A stretch of DNA of 50,629 nucleotides. It comes from CAZSHB01 sp964606885. GTDB lineage: Bacteria > Babelota > Babeliae > Babelales > CAIQNR01. Under the pieces are notes generated by a model. It saw nothing but the letters and a program-made list of their open reading frames with translations, was not told the DNA's origin and did not search any database. The stretch's first letter is position 1; each line of letters begins with the position of its first letter. Made by a program: the position numbers and the translations under genes. The DNA lies in the NCBI GenBank assembly GCA_964606885.1, contig CAZSHB010000007.1, forward strand, positions 1 through 50,629, written 5' to 3'. Below are positions 7,910-15,934 of this stretch, one piece after another.

Positions 7910-8788
7910 ATGAGAAAATTCTTTTCCTCAGAAAGTTCGTTTCTTTGGGGTGTGCTTGCTCTCGTGTGGCAAGTGCTCTTTTTTTATGTACCACTTTCTT
8001 TTTTGATAAGCACCAGCGTGGTGATGTTTTTACCATCATCGCATACCAGTTATTTTACCTTTAGCCATTACACAGCATTACTTGATAGCGTGTATGGCAT
8101 TATCTTTTTACGCTCGCTCTTGTTAGCGGTAGGCACGGTAACTGCGACGTTACTGATCGCGTATCCTGTTGCCTATTATTTAGCTTTNNNNNNNNNNGCT
8201 TTGCGTGTTGAGCGTTTTAAAACGGTATGGTTTGCATTATTGGTGTTACCGTTTTGGACCAACTTATTATTGCTCGTTTATTCATGGTACTTTTTATTGG
8301 AAAATGACGGGCTGTTAAACTCGGTACTGCTTAGTATAGGCCTTATTAGTACACCTATTAAGATGATGAACACTGCCTTTGCGGTGTATTGCGGCATGAT
8401 CTACTGTTATCTGCCGTTCATGTTATTGCCTTTGTATACGTCGTTAGAAAAAGTTGATAAGCGTTTGCTGGAAGCATCTTCAGATTTAGGCGCTACGTAT
8501 TGGCAGACTTTTAAGAATGTTATTTTACCACTGACTGCACCGGGTATTAAGACGGGCGTGCTCTTAGTATTTATCCCATCGTTTGGGGAATTTGTGGTAC
8601 CAGCGCTCCTTGGTGGTGATAAGAGCATGTATGTTGGCTCAGTCATTACGCACTATTTTTTAACGATTAGAAATGTTTCTCAAGGTTCAGCATTTACCTG
8701 CGTGAGCGTCTTAGTCCTCTTATGTCTGTTGGGCTTAGGCATAGCTATTAACGCTAAAATCAGAAAATGGAGAGCGCATCATGGCTAA
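7910..8788 (+). CDS. potB: Spermidine/putrescine importer permease PotB (contains assembly gap)
   Basis: 292-residue inner-membrane permease with about six helices. The EAA loop that docks to the ATPase is clear: LLEASSDLGATYWQTFKNVI, followed by LPLTAPGIKTG. Ten Ns at 8188-8197 replace about four residues after VAYYLA; the frame is preserved across the gap, so the gap size may be right. The gene starts nine bases after potA and its last eight bases overlap potC (ATGGCTAA), indicating translational coupling. Confidence 0.92.
   Translation: MRKFFSSESSFLWGVLALVWQVLFFYVPLSFLISTSVVMFLPSSHTSYFTFSHYTALLDSVYGIIFLRSLLLAVGTVTATLLIAYPVAYYLAXXXXALRVERFKTVWFALLVLPFWTNLLLLVYSWYFLLENDGLLNSVLLSIGLISTPIKMMNTAFAVYCGMIYCYLPFMLLPLYTSLEKVDKRLLEASSDLGATYWQTFKNVILPLTAPGIKTGVLLVFIPSFGEFVVPALLGGDKSMYVGSVITHYFLTIRNVSQGSAFTCVSVLVLLCLLGLGIAINAKIRKWRAHHG
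8188..8197. other. Assembly gap (10 N) inside potB
   Basis: Run of N within the third membrane-segment region of PotB. Reading continues in frame on both sides. Confidence 0.99.
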
Positions 8789-9563
8789 ATATATACCGTA
8801 TCAACGTGTGTTATTATCACTGTGGGTTGCGGCAACCTATATGTTTTTGTATGTGCCGCTATTGGTTCTGATTGTGTTTTCTTTTAATAGCGTTGCGTTT
8901 CCGTATCGCTGGGAAAGCTTTTCGTTGCGTTGGTATCAAGAACTTTTTAGCTCTGTAGAAATTTGGCAAGCGACTATCAATTCGTTACTCGTTGCATCGT
9001 TCAGTGTTTTTTTCAGCCTTGTTGCGGGGCTGATGTTTGTGTTGTGGAATGCACAGCGTTCTTCAGACATGATGCTTGGTTTTTTCTATCCTAACTTGGT
9101 AGTGCCAGAAATTGTTCTGGCCGTTGGCTTACTAAGTTTTTTTGTCTTTTTTAATGTACCACTTGGGTTAACATCGCTGATTGTTGGGCATACCTTATTA
9201 GGCCTTGGGTACACGATTCCTATCCTTCATGCACGTGTCGCATCGTTAGATTATAGATTAATCGAAGCATCGCTTGATCTAGGTGCTACACAACGCCAAA
9301 CCTTTTTTAAAATTATTATACCGATGGTGACCCCGTCGTTAGTGGCAGCAGGGTTATTGGTCTTTATCTTATCGCTTGATGATTTTTTAATTGCCTTCTT
9401 TTGTGCAGGAACATCAGCACAAACGTTATCGTTGTATATTTATGCCATGATACGTACCGGTGTATCGCCGGTGATTAATGCGCTTGCTACCTGTATGGTG
9501 GTAGTGAGCAGTATCTTGGTTGGTGCCTTTTGTTCGTTACGAGTAAGGACGCGCGTATGGTAA
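8781..9563 (+). CDS. potC: Spermidine/putrescine importer permease PotC
   Basis: 260-residue second permease of the polyamine importer, with about six helices and the EAA coupling loop LIEASLDLGATQRQTFFKII followed by PMVTPSLVAAG. It overlaps potB by eight bases and potD by seven, so the four proteins are likely made in fixed proportion from one transcript. The order PotB then PotC matches the classical operon; assignment of which permease is B or C rests on order. Confidence 0.92.
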   Translation: MAKYIPYQRVLLSLWVAATYMFLYVPLLVLIVFSFNSVAFPYRWESFSLRWYQELFSSVEIWQATINSLLVASFSVFFSLVAGLMFVLWNAQRSSDMMLGFFYPNLVVPEIVLAVGLLSFFVFFNVPLGLTSLIVGHTLLGLGYTIPILHARVASLDYRLIEASLDLGATQRQTFFKIIIPMVTPSLVAAGLLVFILSLDDFLIAFFCAGTSAQTLSLYIYAMIRTGVSPVINALATCMVVVSSILVGAFCSLRVRTRVW

Positions 9564-10636
9564 CATCACGTTTGATCTCTTTTAGAGTTTTGGCTGTTGC
9601 TCTGTGGGTTGGCACGCTCTTTACGTTTTTATATGTGCCTGAATTGGTTACCTGGTACAAGCCGTCCCGTTCCATTAACGTTTTTATGTGGTCAGGAACC
9701 GTTGCTCCAGAAGTGTTTAAAAAGTTTGAAGCAAAAACGGGCATTCGTGTACACGTGAGTTATTACGAAGGTAACGAAGAACTGTTGGTAAAGTTACTTG
9801 CCACTAAAGGCAAAGGGTATGATCTGATTGTGCCTTCTGATTATAACGTGCAGTTTCTTATTGAGCATTGTCTCTTAAAAAAACTGGATAAAACAAAACT
9901 AAATTTCTTGTGTCAGTTAAATCCAAAATTAACCGGCCATTATTTTGACCGTTGTAACGACTATTCTGTACCTGCGGAATGGTATTTTATTGGTTTTGCA
10001 GTTGATCGTAAAAAGTTCCCTCATGGTTTACCGGCCGCATCATGGGATACCATTTTTAACCCGGCTCACGATATGCGCTTGGCATTAATTAATGATAGCC
10101 GTGAATTATCAGGTCTTGCAATCCAGTATCTGTTTGGCGATTTACGTGCATTAACCGATGCAGAAGTTGCTCAGGTTATGCAGCTCTTAAAAAAACAAAA
10201 GCCGTATGTTGAAGCGTACTCAGATTTCCGTGGTGATTTTTTGCTTGAGTCTGGCAACTGTTCTTTAGCGATGATGTTCTTTTCGCACATTGCAAAAACA
10301 TTACAACAGGACAGCAACTTAGCTTTCTTGGTTCCGCAAGAATGGACCTTTTTAGGGATCGAAAATTACGCGATTCCTGCACTTTCTACCAAAGAAGATT
10401 TGGTCTATCAGTTGCTTAATTACTTATATGAACCTGAAGTGCAAAAGTATAATTTTGAACATGCTTCCAGTTTGCCGGTGCGTGCTGATGCTGACTATTT
10501 GTTTAATGCGCCTGTCATTGGTGAGTATGCTCGTTTGATGCATCCAGAAAGTACGTATAAAACTATTCTGTTTAAAAACACGCTGACTGATGAACAGGTT
10601 AATAAAATCTGGTTATCTCTTAAGGGCGGCTTTTAA
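9557..10636 (+). CDS. potD: Spermidine/putrescine-binding protein PotD, membrane-anchored
   Basis: 359-residue extracytoplasmic solute-binding protein that delivers polyamines to PotBC. The N-terminus has one long hydrophobic segment (RVLAVALWVGTLFTFLYVP) and no lipobox Cys, so it is either a signal peptide or a permanent anchor. The mature start INVFMWSGTVAPEVFKKFE and GYDLIVPSDYNVQFLIE are typical of PotD/PotF. The frame opens at 9530, but AAGGA at 9544-9548 sits eight bases ahead of ATG 9557, which I take as the start; this gives a seven-base overlap with potC. The 3' end overlaps the convergent minus-strand gene by 24 bases. Confidence 0.9.
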   Translation: MVTSRLISFRVLAVALWVGTLFTFLYVPELVTWYKPSRSINVFMWSGTVAPEVFKKFEAKTGIRVHVSYYEGNEELLVKLLATKGKGYDLIVPSDYNVQFLIEHCLLKKLDKTKLNFLCQLNPKLTGHYFDRCNDYSVPAEWYFIGFAVDRKKFPHGLPAASWDTIFNPAHDMRLALINDSRELSGLAIQYLFGDLRALTDAEVAQVMQLLKKQKPYVEAYSDFRGDFLLESGNCSLAMMFFSHIAKTLQQDSNLAFLVPQEWTFLGIENYAIPALSTKEDLVYQLLNYLYEPEVQKYNFEHASSLPVRADADYLFNAPVIGEYARLMHPESTYKTILFKNTLTDEQVNKIWLSLKGGF

Positions 10637-11404
10637 ATCTTCGTCCGCAATTTTTTGATCTATCATTGCTTGGCTGGTGATTGCTCCCGATTGTTCATCA
10701 ATGATAAAACCCATGATATCTGCACATTGCTGCACCATGGTGAGGTATCCGGTAACGTACGTGGTTCCTCTTTGATCATCTACATTTTGTAAAATGTCTT
10801 TATTTGTTTGGAACAGTGCGCTGATGATCTCTTGCAGTTGAGGATTTTTATCTAGGGTTGCAAGTGCAGGAGCGATTGTTTTTTGGATCCAGTCGTACAG
10901 TTCTTGCTCTGTTGGATTGAGCCTTATAGGTCCAGTATTTTTTTTAAGAGATGGCAGTGAGTAGGTAGGTATTTGGCTTGGGGGAAACGTAATTGTGGTT
11001 ACTGCTTTATCAACTTTTACACCAATAATGCTTGCTAGTTCTTGTACAATATCCGTGTAGCCGCCCATGTATGCAGTTCGTATTTTTACATCTTTTATGG
11101 TTTGTAAAGTTTGTTTGCCTGCTTTAAGCAGAGCGTTGAGTGGTGCCTGAAGTTCAGGTTTTTTGCTTATGGCCTGAAGACTAGCCGTGAGTGATTGTAC
11201 TTTGGCGTATGTCTGTTGTGTTGCGGCTTGTTGCTCTGCAAAAGTTGGTGCTTTTTTAGTAGGTTTCTTTTGCCCTTCAGGTTGAGGAATGTAATCAAGA
11301 GGGTACAACTGAAGATAAGAGTTTGTGTTATTGTTTGCGGCGTAGCTTGTGTTGCTACTGATAAGCATGGCTAAAACTGTTGCCAGTATGTAAAAAATAT
11401 TCAT
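10613..11404 (-). CDS. Exported protein with two copies of a ~60-residue helical repeat
   Basis: 263 residues, unrecognised. The start chosen is ATG 11404, right after a strong GGGGGA ribosome site and at the head of a signal peptide (MNIFYILATVLAMLISSNTSYA); the open frame begins 27 codons earlier without a site. The mature protein holds two related helical units: LQAPLNALLKAGKQTLQTI...GGYTDIVQELASIIG and LQEIISALFQTNKDILQNV...TGYLTMVQQCADIMG, each preceded by a K-P/N-P-x-LQ turn and joined by a Pro-rich linker (PSQIPTYSLPSLKK). No TM after the signal peptide, so probably periplasmic or secreted. It runs tail to tail into potD, overlapping it by 24 bases. Function unknown. Confidence 0.75.
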   Translation of the reverse strand: MNIFYILATVLAMLISSNTSYAANNNTNSYLQLYPLDYIPQPEGQKKPTKKAPTFAEQQAATQQTYAKVQSLTASLQAISKKPELQAPLNALLKAGKQTLQTIKDVKIRTAYMGGYTDIVQELASIIGVKVDKAVTTITFPPSQIPTYSLPSLKKNTGPIRLNPTEQELYDWIQKTIAPALATLDKNPQLQEIISALFQTNKDILQNVDDQRGTTYVTGYLTMVQQCADIMGFIIDEQSGAITSQAMIDQKIADEDLKAALKR

Positions 11405-11600
11405 CTTATTGTTCCCCCTTTTTTCTAAAACTATTCTATTTGAATAGTACAATAAGGCCATCTTGTTGGGCAACAGTTTATACATGCTTTACCAGGTAGA
11501 AGCTTAAGATGGTTTTGGATTGAGGTTTATGCATGTTGGAGTATTCTATATGTATAACCATAGCTTTTAAGTAGATTTTTATTGATGGATGATCCGTACC

Positions 11601-13496
11601 ATGGCAAAAAAATTTTATGTAACGACTCCTATTTATTATGCAACGGCAGCNNNNNNNNNNNNTACTTTGTATTCAACCGTGCTTGCCGATGTGGCAGCCC
11701 GTTGGCACAAACTGCAAGCGTACGATGTTTTTTTCTTAACAGGAACAGATGAGTTTGGGCAAAAAGTTGCTCAAGCGGCCGAAAGCGCAGGTAAACAGCC
11801 AAAGGCGTTTGTTGACCAGTTTATAGGTGCGTATAAAGATCTTTGGGCTCAGTACGGTATACATTATTCCCATTTTATACGAACTACCGATACGTACCAT
11901 GTCAAAGCAGTTCAAGAATGGATTAAGGCTTTGCAAGAAAAAGGCGATATTTATAAGGGTGCTTATCAAGGATGGTATTGCATGCCATGCGAAACCTACT
12001 TAACACCTAAAGATGTTCAAGAGGGTGTTGATACACCACCGTGTATTTCTTGTCAGCGTCCAACACAGTTGGTTAAAGAAGAGAGTTACTTTTTTAGATT
12101 GTCTGCCTATCAAGATAAGTTGTTAGCATTTTTAGAGGCTCATCCGCAGTTTATTACACCTAAAGAACGTGCTGCAGAAGTTATTAGTTTTGTAAAAGCA
12201 GGGCTGCAAGATATCAGTATTTCTCGTGCTACGTTAACGTGGGGCGTACCATTTCCTGGTGATGATGCACATGTGACCTACGTGTGGGCTGATGCATTAA
12301 ATAATTATATTACTGCTATTGGCTATGGCCAAAAAGATAAACAGGCTGCATTTGAAAAGTGGTGGCCTGCTGACATGCAAGTGCTTGGTAAAGATATTGT
12401 GCGATTCCATGCAGTGTTCTGGCCAGCATTCTTAATGGCATCTGGTTTGCCATTACCACACCAGTTATTAGTACATGGGTGGATTAAAGTGGGTGAATAT
12501 AAAATGTCTAAATCGCGTGGCAACAGTATTGATCCGCATGCATTATTACAAGCGTATGGTGCTGATGCAGTGCGCTATTATTTGGTGCGTCAGTTAGCTA
12601 TTACGCAAGATGGCCAATTTAGTATTGAAGATTTAGAAAAAACGATTACCTCAGATTTAGCAAACGATTTGGGAAATTTACTTAATAGATTGTTAGTGCT
12701 TGCAGAAAAAAATAATTTGTCCGTGTTGAATAATCATTCGTGGTCGCCTGTAGAAGAGCAGTTGCAAGAAACCTTGCGTGTTACCGTTACGACGATACGT
12801 AAAGAAATGGATCGTGGTTTCTTCCATCTAGCAGTTGCAGGTGTTGCAAGTTATACCGCACATTTAAATAGTTATTTCCATGCACAAGAACCTTGGAAGT
12901 TGGTGCGTACTGATGCGCAACGTTTTGCTACGGTACTCAGCGCTACCGTACACGGGCTTGCATCAGTTGCCTATCTGTTATGGCCTATTATGCCGCATAA
13001 AATGGAAGAGCTGTTAGCATGCTTAGGACATACGGTGCGTGCTGATGTTGACTATGTTGCCCGTTGTGAACGCGCACAATGGAACGATACTTATACCTTA
13101 CATAAAGGACCTACCTTGTTTGAAAAACCTGAACCAAAAGAAGAAGTGGCTGCTGTTGTTGAAGAGCCTACGTATATTAGCATAGACGATGTTGTTAAAG
13201 TTGATCTGCGCGTTGGTACTATTGTTGCGTGCGTTCTGGTAGATGGTTCTGATAAATTATTAAAGTTAACTGTCGATCTTGGTGAAGCTGCACACAGAAC
13301 AATTTTTTCTGGTATTAGAAAGCATTATCAACCAGAACAGTTGGTGGGTAAGCAAGCGGTCTTTGTTACCAATTTAAAACCGCGCAAAATGATGGGCCAA
13401 GAATCACAAGGTATGTTGTTGTGTGCTCAATCTGAAGGTGCATTTTCTTACGTAAGTCCGTATAGTCCAGTTGCTAACGGATCAAAGCTCAGCTAA
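11601..13496 (+). CDS. metG: Methionyl-tRNA synthetase with C-terminal tRNA-binding domain
   Basis: About 631 residues; charges tRNA-Met. Visible parts: the first strand KFYVTTPIYYATA, then a 12-N gap exactly where the HIGH motif should be, then TLYSTVLADVAAR; a zinc knuckle with CMPC and CISC; WVPFPGD-like substrate loop (TWGVPFPGDD); KMSKSRGNSIDP, the KMSKS loop; an anticodon-binding helical domain; and a C-terminal OB-fold domain beginning VVKVDLRVGTIVAC, related to Trbp111/CsaA. Two ATGs are possible (11589 and 11601); neither has a strong ribosome site, and I prefer 11601 because MAKKFYVTTPIYY is the usual beginning. Confidence 0.93.
   Translation: MAKKFYVTTPIYYATAXXXXXTLYSTVLADVAARWHKLQAYDVFFLTGTDEFGQKVAQAAESAGKQPKAFVDQFIGAYKDLWAQYGIHYSHFIRTTDTYHVKAVQEWIKALQEKGDIYKGAYQGWYCMPCETYLTPKDVQEGVDTPPCISCQRPTQLVKEESYFFRLSAYQDKLLAFLEAHPQFITPKERAAEVISFVKAGLQDISISRATLTWGVPFPGDDAHVTYVWADALNNYITAIGYGQKDKQAAFEKWWPADMQVLGKDIVRFHAVFWPAFLMASGLPLPHQLLVHGWIKVGEYKMSKSRGNSIDPHALLQAYGADAVRYYLVRQLAITQDGQFSIEDLEKTITSDLANDLGNLLNRLLVLAEKNNLSVLNNHSWSPVEEQLQETLRVTVTTIRKEMDRGFFHLAVAGVASYTAHLNSYFHAQEPWKLVRTDAQRFATVLSATVHGLASVAYLLWPIMPHKMEELLACLGHTVRADVDYVARCERAQWNDTYTLHKGPTLFEKPEPKEEVAAVVEEPTYISIDDVVKVDLRVGTIVACVLVDGSDKLLKLTVDLGEAAHRTIFSGIRKHYQPEQLVGKQAVFVTNLKPRKMMGQESQGMLLCAQSEGAFSYVSPYSPVANGSKLS
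11651..11662. other. Assembly gap (12 N) over the metG HIGH motif
   Basis: Twelve Ns between codons for ...YYATAA and TLYSTV. The frame is kept and five codons are missing or partly missing, about the size of the expected Pro-His-Ile/Leu-Gly stretch. Confidence 0.99.
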
Positions 13497-13543
13497 GGTA
13501 GAGCGGCAGAATATCAAAGCGTTATTAAAAAGAGAGTTTAGGT

Positions 13544-15415
13544 ATGAAAGTTTCCCGTTTTGGACATTATGTCCGCAGATTTACTGAGATTGGTCCTAGT
13601 AAAGCATTAGAAGTTATGTCTTATCGTGTGCAAAATTCATTTTTTGAACAGTACACACGTTACCAGGCGGAACGAAAACGGGCTTCTCATACATGGATTT
13701 CTATTGCGCAAAAACACCGCCTTGGCGCTTTTGAAGAGGCGTGGGCAGATCTTAAGAAACGTTCATTTACCGTTTTGCCAGATCTGTATACTGCAGAAAT
13801 AGCTGACACTAAAAAGTTGGTGCACGAAGCGCAGAAGTTTGCACATAACTGTTTTGATATTTTAGGATCACGTGATCAATGCCTGATGACTATGCCATGG
13901 CATAGTGACTTTAGATTGCGTTATCAACATCCAGATGCTGATTATTTGTTTGATAAGAGTCTTTTTTATAAAGACTTTATGATTACACCTGGCCTGACAG
14001 ATCGCTTGATTAAAGATATTAAAGTGCCATGGGAACTCTCTCGTTTTCAGCATTTACTCCCTATGGGTATTGCCTATTCAAAATCGCATGATGCAATGTA
14101 TGCACAATCGTTCATGGAGCATGTGCAAGATTGGATGGACGAGAATCCATTTTTACTCGGGCCTAATTGGGTATGCCCTATGGATGTTGGTATTCGCGCA
14201 CTTAACTGGGTGGTTGCCTTTCATTATTTTAAAGATAGCCAAGATATTCCGGTTGCATTCTGGCAACGATTTGTTTGTTCGCTCTATGACCATATGATCT
14301 ACTTAGAAAATAATTGGGAAGTGTATGCAGTTACTTCAAACCATTATCTTTCTGATCTTATTGGGTACTACTATTTGACCTGGTTCTTTGCTGATTGGAA
14401 AGGCATTTCAAAAAAGCGTGACTGGTGTTACAAAGAGTTTGTAAAAGAGTTTGAAAAGCAGGTGTTTGAAGAAGGTGCTGACCATGAAGGCTCAACACGT
14501 TACCATGTGTTAGTGACCGAAATTTTCTACCATTTCTATCTCATGTGCCAAGAGCATACATTAGCTATTCCAGCATCGTATGTAGAAAAATTACAGCGTA
14601 TGTTTAGTTTTATAGATCACATCACTATTGGTGACCAGTATCGTCTTAAGATTGGTGATGATGATTCTGGTAAAATCTTATATTACGGTATTACGCAACG
14701 TATGGTAGCAACTATTGCTCGACCTGAAGAATCGGTAAAAACATTCTATAAACAGTTTGGTTTAGCCGTTTTAAAAAATAAAGATATCCATGTCACCTTA
14801 CGACACCATGCATACAGTCTTACGCAACCATCGGGCCATTTCCATAACGATGTGGGCAGTGTAACGCTTGGTGTACGTGGCATTCCGGTATTAGTTGATC
14901 CAGGTTCGTATGTGTATACACCGTCAGCGTATTGGCGTAACTATTTTAGATCAGCTGCACAACACAATACGTTTCATATTCAAGATGTTGAGCCAATACT
15001 GTTTGACGATCGTCTCTTGTTTAATCTCGCTATTCCCACACATACACCGCAAGCATCAGCATGGACAGTGCACCATAACTTATACAGCATGTCAGCTGAA
15101 CGGCACGTTCAGTTTGCTTCTGATTATTCTGTTATAACATTGACTGATACGTGGCAAGAAGATCCAGGCGAGCAGTTGATGACCTCTTGGAATTTTACAC
15201 TTGCTCCAGGTATTGAACCGCGTCAGGTACAAGGTGGATGGGCGTTGTATCAACAAGATCAGTTGTTGGTAACGTTAGCTTCAGAGGATATAACGTTTAC
15301 GGTACATGATGGGTGGTATGCAACGGCTTATGGTACCAAGCAACCAACTAAACAGTTACGTGCAACTGCTGAACTGACTATGCATCCAACAGTGATTACG
15401 CTTCAGATACAGTAA
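13544..15415 (+). CDS. Heparinase II/III-like protein (alginate-lyase superfamily)
   Basis: 623 residues with the two-part layout of heparinase II/III lyases, which cleave acidic polysaccharides by beta-elimination. The N-terminal alpha/alpha toroid is marked by VPWELSRFQHLLPMGIAY, DENPFLLGPNWVCPMDVGIR and NNWEVYAVTSNHYLSDLIG; the C-terminal beta-sandwich by SGHFHNDVGSVTLGVRG, VDPGSYVYTP and RSAAQHNTF. His/Asn residues of these motifs are the likely catalytic set. No signal peptide is visible, which is odd for a polysaccharide lyase and raises the possibility of a cytoplasmic role or non-Sec export. It starts 47 bases after metG and its last 20 bases overlap the convergent gene at 15396. Confidence 0.82.
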   Translation: MKVSRFGHYVRRFTEIGPSKALEVMSYRVQNSFFEQYTRYQAERKRASHTWISIAQKHRLGAFEEAWADLKKRSFTVLPDLYTAEIADTKKLVHEAQKFAHNCFDILGSRDQCLMTMPWHSDFRLRYQHPDADYLFDKSLFYKDFMITPGLTDRLIKDIKVPWELSRFQHLLPMGIAYSKSHDAMYAQSFMEHVQDWMDENPFLLGPNWVCPMDVGIRALNWVVAFHYFKDSQDIPVAFWQRFVCSLYDHMIYLENNWEVYAVTSNHYLSDLIGYYYLTWFFADWKGISKKRDWCYKEFVKEFEKQVFEEGADHEGSTRYHVLVTEIFYHFYLMCQEHTLAIPASYVEKLQRMFSFIDHITIGDQYRLKIGDDDSGKILYYGITQRMVATIARPEESVKTFYKQFGLAVLKNKDIHVTLRHHAYSLTQPSGHFHNDVGSVTLGVRGIPVLVDPGSYVYTPSAYWRNYFRSAAQHNTFHIQDVEPILFDDRLLFNLAIPTHTPQASAWTVHHNLYSMSAERHVQFASDYSVITLTDTWQEDPGEQLMTSWNFTLAPGIEPRQVQGGWALYQQDQLLVTLASEDITFTVHDGWYATAYGTKQPTKQLRATAELTMHPTVITLQIQ

Positions 15416-15728
15416 TCTGTGGATTTGAAGTAGTTTTTGTTGGGCTTTGTGCTTTTAAAAGTTCTGTAAGCTCTTCGTTAGTTGTCTTTGCAAGATTCCA
15501 CCATGTAGGATTTTCTTCTTTTGGTAGAGGTGATGTTGTAAAACATTCTGCTAATGCTTGATTGAGATAATCAAGATTGTTTGTGTTACCTGTTACTTTT
15601 AACCTTTGAATTTGTTGTGCGAGTCGTTCAAGGCGTGTCATGCAAGTTTCTGAATCTTGGTGGTTGTCTGATCCATGCGCGCTAGAAGCTATTACGAGCG
15701 ACAGTGCAAGTATGCTTAGTTTTTCCAT
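15396..15728 (-). CDS. Small exported helical protein, unknown function
   Basis: 110 residues with a signal peptide (MEKLSILALSLVIASSAHG) and AGGAGG just upstream of the ATG, one of the strongest ribosome sites in the window. The mature part is short, mostly helical and polar, with two Cys (CMTRLERLAQQIQRL; ALAECF) and a WWNLAK patch; the tail is Thr/Ser/Pro-rich. No known family recognised. It overlaps the 3' end of the heparinase-like gene by 20 bases in antiparallel orientation. Confidence 0.7.
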   Translation of the reverse strand: MEKLSILALSLVIASSAHGSDNHQDSETCMTRLERLAQQIQRLKVTGNTNNLDYLNQALAECFTTSPLPKEENPTWWNLAKTTNEELTELLKAQSPTKTTSNPQITVSEA

Positions 15729-15934
15729 CCGCTAATCCTCCTAAAAGATTATTGTAGAAATTTGTATCGTTAGTCTCTTAATGGTAAGCATTAATTCAAG
15801 ACAGTATACAGCAATTTAGCCCCTAATATAGGCAGTTTTTGCGCCAGATCATTAAACCCGCGCATAAATCTTTATTTTTAAGATGTCTTATGAGTAATGT
15901 AAGTTCCATGAGTTGATTCTTAAAAGGAATAGTA

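Noticed and set aside
9557..9660. PotD as a lipoprotein
   Set aside because: No Cys follows the hydrophobic N-terminal segment, so there is no lipobox.
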